64,000 bases of DNA from Saprospiraceae bacterium (GCA_029251525.1 JAQXDE010000005.1:1-64000); one strand, 5' to 3'. Counted from the stretch's first letter, positions 45,535-56,137 are shown. Program-made: numbers and translations. Notes: generated by a model not told the origin, from the letters alone.

Positions 45535-48105
45535 TTATTCTACAGTCCTTCCTCCAATTATGTTACCGAAGAAAATAGCATTAGCAAATAATTTATTTGT
45601 TCCATACCAAAATGCTCGAAAGTTAGTATTGTCCGCCATGTTAATGACTTTTCCTTGCCCAATTCCGCTCACGACTATGGAAGCAGAGTTACCTATAGTT
45701 TTCAGATTTGCCTTAGAAATATATCCACTCAGTAGGGGAGACGAAGTGTAAACCAAGGGAGTAGCATATGGGTTTTTTGCAGGCTCAAGGAAAAGTGTTC
45801 CTCTTCTGAAAATGGGTAAAATTGAACTGTGGTATCCAAAACCTAACGGATGAGTTAAATCTAATTCCGTTGAAAAAATAGCTCCACCAATTACCTCTGC
45901 TCCAGCATCTGCACCTTGCTTTTCGTAAGGTCTACGCTTCTTATTTTTTGAATCATCATCACTAGATTTTTTAAAAGTAACCTTAGAAATGCCTTTTGAT
46001 TTTGCCCACCGAATCGCTCGCTTGAATGGAATCAAAGTTCCTCCTTTTTGCACCCAAGTTTTTAATTTTTCGGACTGATTGGAAATGCTGTTATAACTTC
46101 CATCAACCATCACAATCACATTGTATCGACTCAAATCTGCTCGGCTAAATCTACTCACATCCATTTTTGTAACTGGCATATCGTACCGTTGATCGAGTAG
46201 ATGCCACACTTCACCCGCATCATAACTATTCACTCCGCTACCTACTAAAAGTAGCACTTCTGGTTTTTCTAAAACTTCAAAATCACCACTTCCCAAATCA
46301 CTTCCCATCGGAGTCAAACCAGTTTTTACAGCATAAATTTTTAATTGATTTTTGCCCGCTACTTTTTTTACGAGGTCAAAAATTTCAGCGGAAGTTCCTC
46401 TTTGGTTATTGCCGACAGGAATTTGAATTGTTCCATAATCGAATAACTTCATACCTTCGGAAGTTTCAATTTTCAGTTGTTGAGTGCCTACTTTTACGAT
46501 TAAATTTTTACTCAATAATTCATTCAATGCATTGGGTGCATAATATTCATTCCACTCCAAAAGGTAGGCGTATTCACTCTTTCCACCTATAACTTTTCCT
46601 TCAGGTTTTTCTAAGTAAGGCATTGATTCAGTCATCATTTTGTTACCAGTTACTTCTTGGTAATCAATATTGTAGGCCATAGGAAGTGTAAAGGCAGAAA
46701 CATCGTAAAACAAACTATCATCAAATTTAAAAATAGGATCAAAGACTGATTTGATTAATCGATATTGAGGTTGTTCAAGCGAAACATAATAAGAATGTTT
46801 TTTATCAAATTGCTTCCCGTTAGCTGAAATATTTTGTTGCAAAGTTTGCACTTGAATGTCATGTTTTTGCAATAGGTTGACGAAGTGAGTCAATCTACTT
46901 TTGTCTTTTGGTTCAGAAAAAATAAAACCGGTGCGCGAATCTTTTTTGGCTTCTTGTATTGCGGATTGATAAAATTCTCGTTGGTAGTTTAACAATTCTT
47001 CTCGCATACTTGAAGCGGCTTGAAGTGTTGATATGGCAGTTGTTGTTTGGTTTCTAATCGTAAATGGAAAGCTCATTAAACCATTATTAGTTTCTTGTAA
47101 ATGTCCTCTCGAACTTGCTTGTTCAAACAAAATTCCAACCGAACCATTCGCATCAGGATACGTTGAACCTTTGCCGTAATAATAATCATCGTAGCGTTCT
47201 TCAGTAAAATAAAGGGAGCCAATTTTGTCCAAGGCTTTAGCATGGAATGTTCCAATTTTAGCTGTCAACTCCTGATTCTTTTTTGGAGTCAATGGATGAA
47301 TCCTAGTTTGAATTCCCGGCATAAAAAAGAAAGTTTGGTTGGTTCCCATTTCATGATGATCGGTCAAAATATTTGGTTTCCATTCATGGAATTTAGCGAC
47401 TCGTCCTCGACTTTCTGGATGTGCCAAAAGCAACCAATCTCGATTCAAATCAAACCAATAATGATTCGTTCGACCTCTCGGGAAAACTTCATTATACTCT
47501 CGATCATTTGGGTCGGAAGACATATTTTTACTTTTGTGAGAATTGGCCCAAGTTGAAAAACGATGAAATCCATCTGGGTTATAAACTGGGTCTAACAATA
47601 TAATTACATTTTTTAAAATGTCATTGACTTCAGGGCATTGACCTGCCGCCAAATGATAAGCAACGAGCATGCTGGCATTCCCACCACTCGGTTCATTTCC
47701 ATGAATACTAAATCCTTGGTACACTACTGAAGGCATTTTAGAAATGTCTAAATTCGCAGATCTATCAGGTTGAGATAATTGATAATGTTCTTTTTGAATA
47801 TCATCGAGGCGAGCATGATTCGTTTTTGAAGTAATGTATAAATGATATAATGGTCTGTTTTCGTAACTCCGTGCATATTCCTTCATTTCGATACGAGGTG
47901 AGACTTTCGCTAGTTCCCGCAAGTACATCACTACTTGATCGTGACTGGCATGCCATTCGCCAACTTGATAGCCGAGAATAGATTCAGGTGTTGGAATTTT
48001 TGCATCGTATTCACAATCTGAAAAAAAATAATTAATGGCTTTTTTTTGGGAAAAAGAAAATAGGATGTTAGAAACTACAAATGTAATGGTTAATAATTTT
48101 CTCAT
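45535..48105 (-). CDS. Secreted M14-family zinc carboxypeptidase-like protein
   Basis: Exported protein of 856 residues, started at the ATG of MRKLLTITFVVSNILFSFSQ; a TTG two codons upstream is less likely. The signal peptide ends near residue 20. The M14 peptidase domain (about 50-370) has zinc ligands H and E in GFSIHGNEPSGGNASM (about 130-145) and a later His in LTDHHEMGTNQ (about 248-258); NPDGFHRFSTWAN and FDLNRDWLL are substrate-site motifs. The C-terminal part (about 530-856) includes a glutamine-amidotransferase-like domain (about 620-850) without a visible catalytic Cys triad. Bacteroidota homologues form a well-known group of uncharacterised peptidases. No T9SS domain is present. 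Confidence 0.87.
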   Translation of the reverse strand: MRKLLTITFVVSNILFSFSQKKAINYFFSDCEYDAKIPTPESILGYQVGEWHASHDQVVMYLRELAKVSPRIEMKEYARSYENRPLYHLYITSKTNHARLDDIQKEHYQLSQPDRSANLDISKMPSVVYQGFSIHGNEPSGGNASMLVAYHLAAGQCPEVNDILKNVIILLDPVYNPDGFHRFSTWANSHKSKNMSSDPNDREYNEVFPRGRTNHYWFDLNRDWLLLAHPESRGRVAKFHEWKPNILTDHHEMGTNQTFFFMPGIQTRIHPLTPKKNQELTAKIGTFHAKALDKIGSLYFTEERYDDYYYGKGSTYPDANGSVGILFEQASSRGHLQETNNGLMSFPFTIRNQTTTAISTLQAASSMREELLNYQREFYQSAIQEAKKDSRTGFIFSEPKDKSRLTHFVNLLQKHDIQVQTLQQNISANGKQFDKKHSYYVSLEQPQYRLIKSVFDPIFKFDDSLFYDVSAFTLPMAYNIDYQEVTGNKMMTESMPYLEKPEGKVIGGKSEYAYLLEWNEYYAPNALNELLSKNLIVKVGTQQLKIETSEGMKLFDYGTIQIPVGNNQRGTSAEIFDLVKKVAGKNQLKIYAVKTGLTPMGSDLGSGDFEVLEKPEVLLLVGSGVNSYDAGEVWHLLDQRYDMPVTKMDVSRFSRADLSRYNVIVMVDGSYNSISNQSEKLKTWVQKGGTLIPFKRAIRWAKSKGISKVTFKKSSDDDSKNKKRRPYEKQGADAGAEVIGGAIFSTELDLTHPLGFGYHSSILPIFRRGTLFLEPAKNPYATPLVYTSSPLLSGYISKANLKTIGNSASIVVSGIGQGKVINMADNTNFRAFWYGTNKLFANAIFFGNIIGGRTVE

Positions 48106-48413
48106 ATTCAAAATTATTGATTGGTCTAGAATTAAAGTTATAATTGAAGTAAGAAGTTTAAAAGTACAAAAGGAAAATTTATGATTCTTGTTTTTAAAAT
48201 AAAAGAATATAGTTACTGATGTTAAATTTTGATAAAATGTAAAAGCGTTGTTTGGAATTTCCTAAACAACGCTTTTTTTCTAAAAATTTTGAAGTGAAAA
48301 AACGCACGGCTAACAATTTCTTTTTAGTGATAATTAATCGGTTTTTGGAATGTAGATTGAAATTGTTATTGCCGTGCTAATTTGTAAGGTGTTTTTCTAT
48401 AAGGTCTGTTCGT
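48106..48413. other. Intergenic region with terminator
   Basis: Between the M14 peptidase start and the end of the next minus-strand gene. It holds the hairpin at 48241-48279; the rest is AT-rich with no other recognisable element. Confidence 0.5.
48241..48279. terminator. Intrinsic terminator downstream of large T9SS protein gene
   Basis: AAAAGCGTTGTTT (48241-48253) and AAACAACGCTTTT (48264-48276) with a 10-nt loop and seven T on the plus strand; on the minus strand it lies 135 bp after the stop codon. Confidence 0.75.
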
Positions 48414-51400
48414 TTATCGGATGAAAATTATTTTCTTGCTGGCCGAAAATGTTGGTGTAACCAACTTGTAAAGATAAATTCCGGGGCTAGGGAAAATGTG
48501 TTGATCTAAATCAATACTATGAATTCCTTCTGGATATTGCTTTTGAAAAGTGTGAATGATTTTACCCGAAACATCTAAAATCTGGAGTTTTATATCCTGA
48601 AAATGGGGTAACTGAAATTTTATTTTGGTGGACGTTGTAAATGGATTTGGTTGATTTTGAAATAATTGAACTTCAACCGAATGGCTTTCTAAATCCAAAT
48701 TATTATTTTTGAATAATAATTCCATTGTATATATTTTATTTTTCACGCTATATGCCTCAGTTGGAGTATAAGTGGAATTAATCCATAAATTATTTTCTAA
48801 AAATAAGTTATTTTTAGCCCTGATGTTCAAGTAAAATAGAGGGTTTTGTGAGGAGATTTCATTTTGATTTTTCTTATTCCAGCTACAAGTTATTGATCCC
48901 TTTTGCTGAAATTTAAATCCAAAATTCTCTTTTTCTAATATGTTCTTCTCGACATTTAAAAGTTCGATTTGATCAGGGGGGAAATTTAGAGTGAATTGAA
49001 ATCCAATAATCTCCTCCATGTTTTTTGCATAAACTGGGATCTTTGTTACCCGGTTTCTTTCTAACCAAAAATTATCAATTTGTAAAATAACTTCGCCTTC
49101 ATCATATCGTGTATTTATTGAGGCAAGGTTATTTGGAGATGCTGTCCCGTTGACATCACCTACTTTTATTCCGATAAAATCCATCCCTAATTCACTTTGT
49201 GATAAATTTAAACAACTCATGCTTTCGGGGAAGTTTTCTGTAAGAGGATGTAATGGATTATCAAATTCATAGTGGGTATCCAAAAATCTCCACGATTTAT
49301 TATTAGGCAACTCATTAATCGAATGCAAAATTAAGGAACGCAATAGAGCTAAATCTAGAGCGGTCAAGCTCCCAGATCGATTAGCATCTGCTGCGATAAT
49401 TTTATAAGGAGAGTCTAATAGTTGAGTTCCTAGAATATGCTTTGAAATTAAAACTAGATCGTAAGTTGTTACCCCATTTAATAAGTTTATATTTTTAGAG
49501 GGTTTGATGGAATAATTATTTCCTGATGTCAAATTATCATTTAAATAAAATCCATTGGGTGAATAATTTAAAATAGAATCTGACGAGGATGTAATAGTTA
49601 CCATGACATCATCTACTGGTTCGTTTTGCTCAGTTTCAATTTTACCTGCAAGTGCTAAATTAGATGCACAGATATATCGAAGAGTAATTGAGACGGTTTT
49701 AGAATTACCAGTATCGTCTATTGCCGAAACTTCAACTATATCATCATATGTGGTTCCAGAGAAATCAGAACAATTAACCATTTTACCAAAATCAAGTGTG
49801 GATTCATTTAAAACGATACCGCTAGGATTAGAGCAATTATCTATTGCATAGATTTGATCTGAATAATCATTTATGTCTATTGTTATCATTCCTGAGGTAG
49901 GAGAGATTTGAATATTAACTTCATCGTCAATTGCACTGAAAATAATTTCTGGACTTGTAATGTCTTCGACTATAACAACAGTTTTGCATACGGATTCATT
50001 TCCACAATAGTCCGATGCATTGAAGGTTACAGTGGTTTCTCCTGTAGGAAAAAAACCAGCTACGGAGAATCCTAACGGTGTAAAGGAAGATGTATAATCA
50101 TTTGTGATTGTATCAACTCCAGAACAACTATCAACAGCTATTGCAATAAATCCAATAAATTCCTCGCAATCTCCGTTGAAATCAGGACTTGTATACAGTG
50201 TATCTTGGCAAGTCATTATTGGACCTTCTAAGTCAGCAATAAGAATAATTTGCATCGCTGTATTTAATAAAAAAGTATCCGCACAATTATCATAGAACCC
50301 CCAGGTGATAAAAAGCTTCTCTTTACATTCACTTATGTTGAATCTCACAGAATCCATGACTGCTTCGATAATATTATTGCATCCACCTGTAACAGTTGGT
50401 CGTCCTGTTATATCGGGATTAAAAATCGTTGCACAAGCAATAGTGTCATTTTTGGGAAATGTAAAGACTAGCGGGGTATTATTTTCTAGAGTTATTAATT
50501 GAGTACAGCTATCCATTAGCCCACCTAAATCGATTGCAAACCACTCACGTAAAATAACTCCTGTCATGTTACATGTATTAAGTCCAGAGGAGTCATCAAT
50601 AAAATACATAGAGTCTAAACCACAGTTATCCATTAAAATTGGCGGTGTAAATGTAGTGGTGGAAAGTTGGGTACATTCAATCGTTAAATCATCTGGACAA
50701 CTTAAGACTGGAGGAAGGTTATCTTTAACAATAGCTTCGACCATACATTCATTATAATTACCACCTTCATCATAAATTCTTAAAACTATCACTATAGTAT
50801 CTCCTATGTCATTACAATCAAAATTGACACAGTCAGTAAAATTTGAATCCTCCATTCTCCTAACTAAAAAAGAATCAATGCCACAATTGTCTGTGCTCCC
50901 ATTGTCAAAAGAATTGGCGAAAACTTTAGCAGTTCCATCTGTACCTATGGATACTTGGGTAAGATTATCACATATTGCAATTGGAGAAATCAAATCTTCC
51001 ATTATTACATTAAATGTACACGTGGCACTATTACCACAATCATCGGTTACAGTATAGGCAACAAGATGTGTACCTAAAGGAATATCGGAATAAATATTTC
51101 CTGAGAGTGGAAAATCAAAGTCTACTATAATAGTATAGTTAGAACAATCGTCAATTATTTCTGGCAATGGTAGTATAACGCTTCCTGTACAATTATTGCT
51201 TGATGTACTTGTGCTTAAATTATTTGGACATATAATGCTTGGAGGAGTAGTGTCTGAAACTTCGATGGTTTGATTGCCAGTTATAATATCATTCGTACAC
51301 CAATCTATTACAACCCACTCACGAAAAAATTTATAGCCACTTCCGCAAGTTGGAAAAGGGTTTCCGTCCACCTTTGTAAGTATCAAATTACAACTATTTC

Positions 51401-52097
51401 CAATTGATATTCCATTGACCATAGGTTCTCCTGTAAAAGATGGGTCAAGATTTATATTATTACAATCAACTGTAAAAGTAGGAGGGAAAATGACTTGTGA
51501 GATATCTAAGTTTTTAATGAAAATATTTTGTTCGCAACTATTTGTATTTCCATTAGTGTCGGTAACCGTCCAGGTCCTTTTGATTACTGCTTTAAACTGC
51601 GGATTGGTGCAGTCAAAATTTTCTAAAGTATCAAAATAGGTAGGGTTAGGTAATGCCAAACAATTATCAGAAACAATTGGAATACCTGTATTTACTGGGC
51701 TGGTATCTTCATTACAACCTATCTCTATATCAATACAATTAATTGTTGGTTCTAATTTATCCTCCACTAGGATACTTCCCCAGCAATTATTTCCAGAAGC
51801 CGGATGAACTATTGAAACCATCAAAGTTTGGCCAGCATAATTGCAATCTACTGTATTGCCAATGTCAATACCATTTGTATCCATGATATGAACTTCTAGA
51901 ATTTCAGAACAATTAGATACTGAAGACATCATACTAGGTGTAACAATAACGAGACCTGTTTCAGGTAAGGATAAATTAACTTGGCCAGTACAACTTAATG
52001 CACAAAAAACTGTTGTTTTATTTTCTGACAATGAAAATGAAGTGAAGGACAAGCATACAAGCACTGCCGTACACATGAGGGGGTAAAGTATTTTCAT
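48414..52097 (-). CDS. Large secreted multidomain protein: HYR-like repeats, dockerin-like and cohesin-like modules, T9SS sorting domain
   Basis: Exported protein of 1227 residues. After the signal peptide come Cys-rich immunoglobulin-like repeats (about 30-835) with the HYR-type motif 'D...P.I.CP......' and 'V.D..GN...C', such as SCPDDLTIECTQLSTT and VTDDCGNSATCTFNV. A Gla-type carboxy segment (GKIETEQNEPVDDVMV, about 845) leads to a dockerin-I-like unit (NGVTTYDLVLISKHILG and DANRSGSLTALDLALLRSLIL, about 893-950). A cohesin-like beta domain (about 1015-1115) and a T9SS type A domain (VQLFQNQPNPFTTSTKIKF ... GIYLYKL) end the protein. A surface or matrix scaffold is likely; no enzyme motif is seen. 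Confidence 0.8.
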   Translation of the reverse strand: MKILYPLMCTAVLVCLSFTSFSLSENKTTVFCALSCTGQVNLSLPETGLVIVTPSMMSSVSNCSEILEVHIMDTNGIDIGNTVDCNYAGQTLMVSIVHPASGNNCWGSILVEDKLEPTINCIDIEIGCNEDTSPVNTGIPIVSDNCLALPNPTYFDTLENFDCTNPQFKAVIKRTWTVTDTNGNTNSCEQNIFIKNLDISQVIFPPTFTVDCNNINLDPSFTGEPMVNGISIGNSCNLILTKVDGNPFPTCGSGYKFFREWVVIDWCTNDIITGNQTIEVSDTTPPSIICPNNLSTSTSSNNCTGSVILPLPEIIDDCSNYTIIVDFDFPLSGNIYSDIPLGTHLVAYTVTDDCGNSATCTFNVIMEDLISPIAICDNLTQVSIGTDGTAKVFANSFDNGSTDNCGIDSFLVRRMEDSNFTDCVNFDCNDIGDTIVIVLRIYDEGGNYNECMVEAIVKDNLPPVLSCPDDLTIECTQLSTTTFTPPILMDNCGLDSMYFIDDSSGLNTCNMTGVILREWFAIDLGGLMDSCTQLITLENNTPLVFTFPKNDTIACATIFNPDITGRPTVTGGCNNIIEAVMDSVRFNISECKEKLFITWGFYDNCADTFLLNTAMQIILIADLEGPIMTCQDTLYTSPDFNGDCEEFIGFIAIAVDSCSGVDTITNDYTSSFTPLGFSVAGFFPTGETTVTFNASDYCGNESVCKTVVIVEDITSPEIIFSAIDDEVNIQISPTSGMITIDINDYSDQIYAIDNCSNPSGIVLNESTLDFGKMVNCSDFSGTTYDDIVEVSAIDDTGNSKTVSITLRYICASNLALAGKIETEQNEPVDDVMVTITSSSDSILNYSPNGFYLNDNLTSGNNYSIKPSKNINLLNGVTTYDLVLISKHILGTQLLDSPYKIIAADANRSGSLTALDLALLRSLILHSINELPNNKSWRFLDTHYEFDNPLHPLTENFPESMSCLNLSQSELGMDFIGIKVGDVNGTASPNNLASINTRYDEGEVILQIDNFWLERNRVTKIPVYAKNMEEIIGFQFTLNFPPDQIELLNVEKNILEKENFGFKFQQKGSITCSWNKKNQNEISSQNPLFYLNIRAKNNLFLENNLWINSTYTPTEAYSVKNKIYTMELLFKNNNLDLESHSVEVQLFQNQPNPFTTSTKIKFQLPHFQDIKLQILDVSGKIIHTFQKQYPEGIHSIDLDQHIFPSPGIYLYKLVTPTFSASKKIIFIR

Positions 52098-52334
52098 AAT
52101 AACCGTTTTAAAAATAGCTTTAACCTGATCTTACTCAAAGTTAAAGTGGGGTAACATTTTTTTAAAAAAAAATGAATTTTTTGTTTTGTATTCCTTAAAT
52201 AAAATTACAAAAGCAGTTTTTTAAAATATTACGGAAAATATATATTTGTGTGACAGGGAAAAAAGGATAGGTATCTTTTTGTAAATTAATTATCTTTATT
52301 TTTTGATAAAAATCACGTATTCAGATAGAAAAAT

Positions 52335-52649
52335 ATGTTTGTATTATTAGTTTCCATTGTTGTAGCGCTTTTTGTGGCCATGCTTTTTTTGAATGTTTAC
52401 TTTCGAGTTAAAGTATTTAAAGCTTATAAGGTGCTGACGCAAAATGATATTAAATTTAATTCCGCCCATTTTTTCAATAAAGAGAGAATGGAAAAAGAAG
52501 TCATAGCTCAACATCCTGAACATCGGGAGTCAATTGAATTATTTGTTAAGTATATGAAAAACTCAATTAATATGGCAACGGTATTGATTGCTTTGATTAC
52601 CATATTTGGAGGTATCTTAATGTATTATCGTCATGGGATTGAGGGATAG
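52335..52649 (+). CDS. Small two-helix membrane protein, unknown function
   Basis: 104 residues with an N-terminal membrane helix (about 2-24), a basic cytosolic or periplasmic loop (VFKAYKVLTQNDIKFN...HPEHRESIELFVKYM) and a second helix (about 80-98). I recognise no named family. The start ATG follows an A-rich leader; a terminator follows the stop at 33 bp, which supports a real gene. Its coding pattern resembles neighbouring genes. The function is unknown. Confidence 0.7.
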   Translation: MFVLLVSIVVALFVAMLFLNVYFRVKVFKAYKVLTQNDIKFNSAHFFNKERMEKEVIAQHPEHRESIELFVKYMKNSINMATVLIALITIFGGILMYYRHGIEG

Positions 52650-52682
52650 TAATCGTGAATGATAAGTTTACGGTCTTTTATG

Positions 52683-52722
52683 AAAAAATCCTTTTGATCA
52701 ATCAAGTCAAAAGGATTTTTTT
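52683..52722 (+). terminator. Terminator of small membrane protein gene
   Basis: AAAAAATCCTTTTGA pairs with TCAAAAGGATTTTTT around a 9-nt loop, followed by T. It may also end the convergent minus-strand gene, whose stop codon lies 22 bp beyond. Confidence 0.85.
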
Positions 52723-52743
52723 GTGGAGCAGAATAGTCAAAAT

Positions 52744-54741
52744 TCACCATTTTAGAAACTTATGAATATAGGTTCCGCCCGTGGAATTAGAGATTTTAAT
52801 AAAATAAGTCCCTGGTGAAAATGAGCCTACTTCATTTAAGTTAACGATATGAAATTCATGATCAATTTTAACTTTTTTATGTAAAATCTCTTTACCAAAT
52901 ATATTAAAGATTGAGAAGACAATTTTTTTTTGTTTAAAATCTGCGAGGGAAATGTTTATTTCATCAAGTACTGGGTTTGGGTAAGTGTTAATTTTTCCAT
53001 TATCAATTTCGATAGCTTCAATATTACTGAACGAACTTGTTTCGTCAAAGTCAGTTTGCATTAATCGGTAATAATTAATACCTCTTTTAGGTGTTTTGTG
53101 AAAGGTGGAATACGAAAGTAAAGAAGTGCTGTTTCCAGCACCATTGATATCTTCCATATCTTGAAAATTGAATCCATCCATAGAATGTTGAACGGTAAAA
53201 TATTCATTGTTAGTTTCATTTGCAGTCATCCAGGAGAGTCTCACTTTGTCTCGGAGGAGATTTGCTCTAAAAGCAATTAATTCAATCGGTAGTACAGTTT
53301 GATTTTCATATGCTCCAATATCAATCGTTGTATTAATTATCCGATTATTTCCGATTAAATCAAAAGGTTCAGAGTTAACGCTATTTAGTCCTTGATCGGT
53401 AGCTGGTGAATTAGCGCTGGAAAGTGTTAAATCACCAGCGGTTAAATTAGTAAAAAGTGGATTCTGATTATAAACCATTCCCGCTCCACAAGTAATATTT
53501 GAACCACTTTGTAGTTCTGAGCAATTACTTACATCGACTAAGCAGTAACTGAGAACAGGTTCTCCATCAACAGATCTGATAATTTCAGATCCATTAGAAT
53601 TTTGAGTCGTATTACCCCAAAAAATACAATTAGCAATTGTTGGTTTGCTTTCTCCGTTGATGCTTCCATTGGCATAAATTGCTCCACCATTCCCGCTTGG
53701 GTCAGTTGTGAAATTTCCTACAAAAGTACAATTTGTAATGGTAGGGTTACTTTTTCCTCCTGCCGTTCCATTATTGTAAATTCCTCCAGCTGCGTAGCCA
53801 CTATTATCATAAAATCGACAATTGATAATGGTAGGATTAGAAACACCCATTTGGGTTCCTAAATTATACATAGCACCACCATGTTGTTCTATCGAGTTAT
53901 TTGAACTAAAATTACATTGCTTGAAAATTGGACTGGTATTTCCTATATCTCCCCCGTGATTAAAAACCGCACCTCCTGATGATCCAGCAGTATTATTTAA
54001 GAAGTCACAGTTATTGAAAGTTGTCGTAATTAGTCCGTTGGAATAACCACTATGGTATATAGCACCGCCACTTGAGCTTGCTTTATTATTTTGAAATGTA
54101 CAATTTTCAAATACAGGATAAGCAACGCCTCCATTTCCAGCTTCCACATAGATTGCACCTCCTTGACCTTTGGAAAAGTTAGATTGGAAAGTGCAGTTAT
54201 AAAAATTGGGAGTACTTCCAAGAGAGGTAGAATAAGCATTTACATTTACAGCTGCTCCATTATTTGTTTCTCCGCCACCTTGCCCGTTTGCATTTCCATT
54301 TTCAATGGTGAATCCATCTAGTGTCACCGTAGTAACAGTTTGACCTATTGAGAAAATACAATAGGAATTACCTGAGGTATCATTATTCATATTAATATCA
54401 CCACTCAAAATGGTTGGATTATTTACCCAATCTCTTTGATTCAAGAGAGTTTGTCCATTCTGAAATCCTCCATAAATTTTGGTTCCTTGAACTGAAACAG
54501 TAAATGAAGCAGCTTTATCTGTACCTGAGGTTGGATAATAAGTACCTTGTGCTACCCAAAATTCTTCTCCTGTTGTAGCGTTGGCTAGAGCAGTGGCTAA
54601 GTCAGAATAAGCATTAGCCCAGGAAGACCCATTTTGGGTACCACCGCCTACATTTGTATCAACATAAGTCTGAGCTTGCGAAAAATTAATATTAAGCAAT
54701 ACTAATAGAGCGCAACAGAAATGTAAATAGTTAGATTTCAT
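52744..54741 (-). CDS. Secreted beta-helix protein (Pmp-like repeats) with T9SS sorting domain
   Basis: Exported protein of 665 residues from ATG at 54741 (MKSNYLHFCCALLVLLNINF), which gives a clean signal peptide; an ATG four codons upstream is also in frame. A right-handed beta-helix spans about 25-480: repeated turns of the type FENCTFQNNKASSSGGAIYH and TITNCTFVGN, the chlamydial polymorphic-membrane-protein pattern GG(A/I)... and FxxN. It closes with NRIINTTIDIGAYENQ, a choice-of-anchor Q-like end. A beta domain (about 490-580) and a T9SS type A domain (INTYPNPVLDEINISL ... FSPGTYFIKIS) follow. Surface adhesion is likely. No pectate-lyase motif was seen. Confidence 0.85.
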   Translation of the reverse strand: MKSNYLHFCCALLVLLNINFSQAQTYVDTNVGGGTQNGSSWANAYSDLATALANATTGEEFWVAQGTYYPTSGTDKAASFTVSVQGTKIYGGFQNGQTLLNQRDWVNNPTILSGDINMNNDTSGNSYCIFSIGQTVTTVTLDGFTIENGNANGQGGGETNNGAAVNVNAYSTSLGSTPNFYNCTFQSNFSKGQGGAIYVEAGNGGVAYPVFENCTFQNNKASSSGGAIYHSGYSNGLITTTFNNCDFLNNTAGSSGGAVFNHGGDIGNTSPIFKQCNFSSNNSIEQHGGAMYNLGTQMGVSNPTIINCRFYDNSGYAAGGIYNNGTAGGKSNPTITNCTFVGNFTTDPSGNGGAIYANGSINGESKPTIANCIFWGNTTQNSNGSEIIRSVDGEPVLSYCLVDVSNCSELQSGSNITCGAGMVYNQNPLFTNLTAGDLTLSSANSPATDQGLNSVNSEPFDLIGNNRIINTTIDIGAYENQTVLPIELIAFRANLLRDKVRLSWMTANETNNEYFTVQHSMDGFNFQDMEDINGAGNSTSLLSYSTFHKTPKRGINYYRLMQTDFDETSSFSNIEAIEIDNGKINTYPNPVLDEINISLADFKQKKIVFSIFNIFGKEILHKKVKIDHEFHIVNLNEVGSFSPGTYFIKISNSTGGTYIHKFLKW

Positions 54742-54753
54742 GGGATAATGCAT

Positions 54754-55136
54754 AAAAGTTGTTGATAAAAAAAGCAGGAACTGAAAGAAGATTGATTTGT
54801 GGTTTTAGCGAAAATAGTTTTTTTTAAAGTTGTTTAAATTAAAGATACGGTGCCTATGTTGATTGCAAAATACCGTTTTTAGGGTAATTCTGATATTTAT
54901 AAAATTGCAATACGTTAATTTAGCCTTAATAATTAATAACTCTTCAACAAGGGTAGATTTCTTTTAAGAGTAAATACTTTTCTGCTTTAAAATTTGAGGT
55001 GGTTATTAATGCTTTAGGTTTTATATGGACACGATAAGAATGGGTTATGTCATTTTGTAAGCCAATTTTAAACACTTTGATTGTCCCTATATTTTTGTAT
55101 CAAAAAATAGTTAAAAAGTTTAATTAAAGTATTTTG
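54754..55136. other. 383-bp AT-rich intergenic region
   Basis: Between two minus-strand genes. It is AT-rich with many stops and no clear hairpin, repeat or RNA gene. The promoter of the beta-helix gene must be near 54760-54850, but I could not identify a CAAAnnTA element. Confidence 0.45.
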
Positions 55137-56048
55137 TTAGTACTGATCAGATTTTTGGTAGGCTTTAATTACGGCTAATTCTCCTTCTTTCCCTTTAGAG
55201 GAATTTCCATGCTCCATACCCAGGATTCCTTTGAATCCTCTCTTATGAATGTACTTGAAAATATTTGTATAGTTGATTTCGCCAGAGGTTGGTTCGTTTC
55301 TTCCAGGGTTATCTCCAATTTGAAAATAAGCTATTTCATCCCAACATTTTTCGATATTAGGAAGTAGATTTCCTTCCTGAATTTGTTGATGATAAATATC
55401 AAATAAAATTTTACAAGAGGGACTTCCGACACCTTTACAAATTGCATATGCCTGGGCTGATTCTGTCAAAAATAAACCAGGATGATCTCTAAAATTAAGT
55501 GGTTCTAATACCATAGTTAAGTTATGAGGTTCTAAAATTTCACAAGCTCTTTTGAGCGTATCCATTACATTGATCATTTGATATCCCATATCTTGTTTTA
55601 AATCCAAATGACCGGGAACAACCGTCATCCATTTTGCATTTACCCGTTTGGCAACTTTAACGGATTCTTTTATTTGTTGTAAAAATTCATTCCGCCATTC
55701 CTCCTTTCCAGAGGCTAAGTTTGGTTCTTTCCAAAAAATTTTATGCGCAACAAAAACACCCATTGAAATTCCTAATTGAGTCATGGTTTTAGCCATTTTT
55801 TCTTGCATATCAATTGGACGATTTTTCATATTATTATCCTCGAAAGCAGTAAAGCCTTGATCAGCCATAAAAATCAATTGCTCAATTGGATCATTTCCTG
55901 CATGATTTTTAAACATCCCTAAATGGGGTGCATATTTTAATCGAAAATCATATTTGGTGAAATTTTTGGAGGCAGAATCTACAGTGGTAGCAGCTAAAAG
56001 AGTAGGGGTTGCAAGAAGGCTATTTTTAACGAAGTTTCTTCTTTTCAT
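55137..56048 (-). CDS. Exported TIM-barrel protein, hydroxypyruvate isomerase/xylose isomerase-like
   Basis: 303 residues. The N-terminus MKRRNFVKNSLLATPTLLAA has a twin-arginine-like signal (KRRNFVK), typical of Bacteroidota enzymes that are exported folded. The TIM barrel resembles the hydroxypyruvate/sugar isomerases of the AP endonuclease 2 superfamily. Metal ligands are in MVLEPLNFRDHPG (about 177-189), ILFDIYHQQIQEGN (about 211-224), YFQIGDNPGRNEPTSGEINY (about 239-258, core FQIGDNPGRNEP) and LGMEHG (about 274-279). The substrate cannot be inferred, and family members often act on keto-sugars or inositol derivatives. It lies upstream of the BNR/VPS10 gene on the same strand with 89 bp between them, a possible operon. 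Confidence 0.85.
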   Translation of the reverse strand: MKRRNFVKNSLLATPTLLAATTVDSASKNFTKYDFRLKYAPHLGMFKNHAGNDPIEQLIFMADQGFTAFEDNNMKNRPIDMQEKMAKTMTQLGISMGVFVAHKIFWKEPNLASGKEEWRNEFLQQIKESVKVAKRVNAKWMTVVPGHLDLKQDMGYQMINVMDTLKRACEILEPHNLTMVLEPLNFRDHPGLFLTESAQAYAICKGVGSPSCKILFDIYHQQIQEGNLLPNIEKCWDEIAYFQIGDNPGRNEPTSGEINYTNIFKYIHKRGFKGILGMEHGNSSKGKEGELAVIKAYQKSDQY

Positions 56049-56137
56049 ATTAGTTTCTTTTTTTTATAGTGTGTATGTATTATGATATGCGATGAACGAA
56101 TGTATATTTAGAGAAACACAAAACGTTAAACAGCGAT

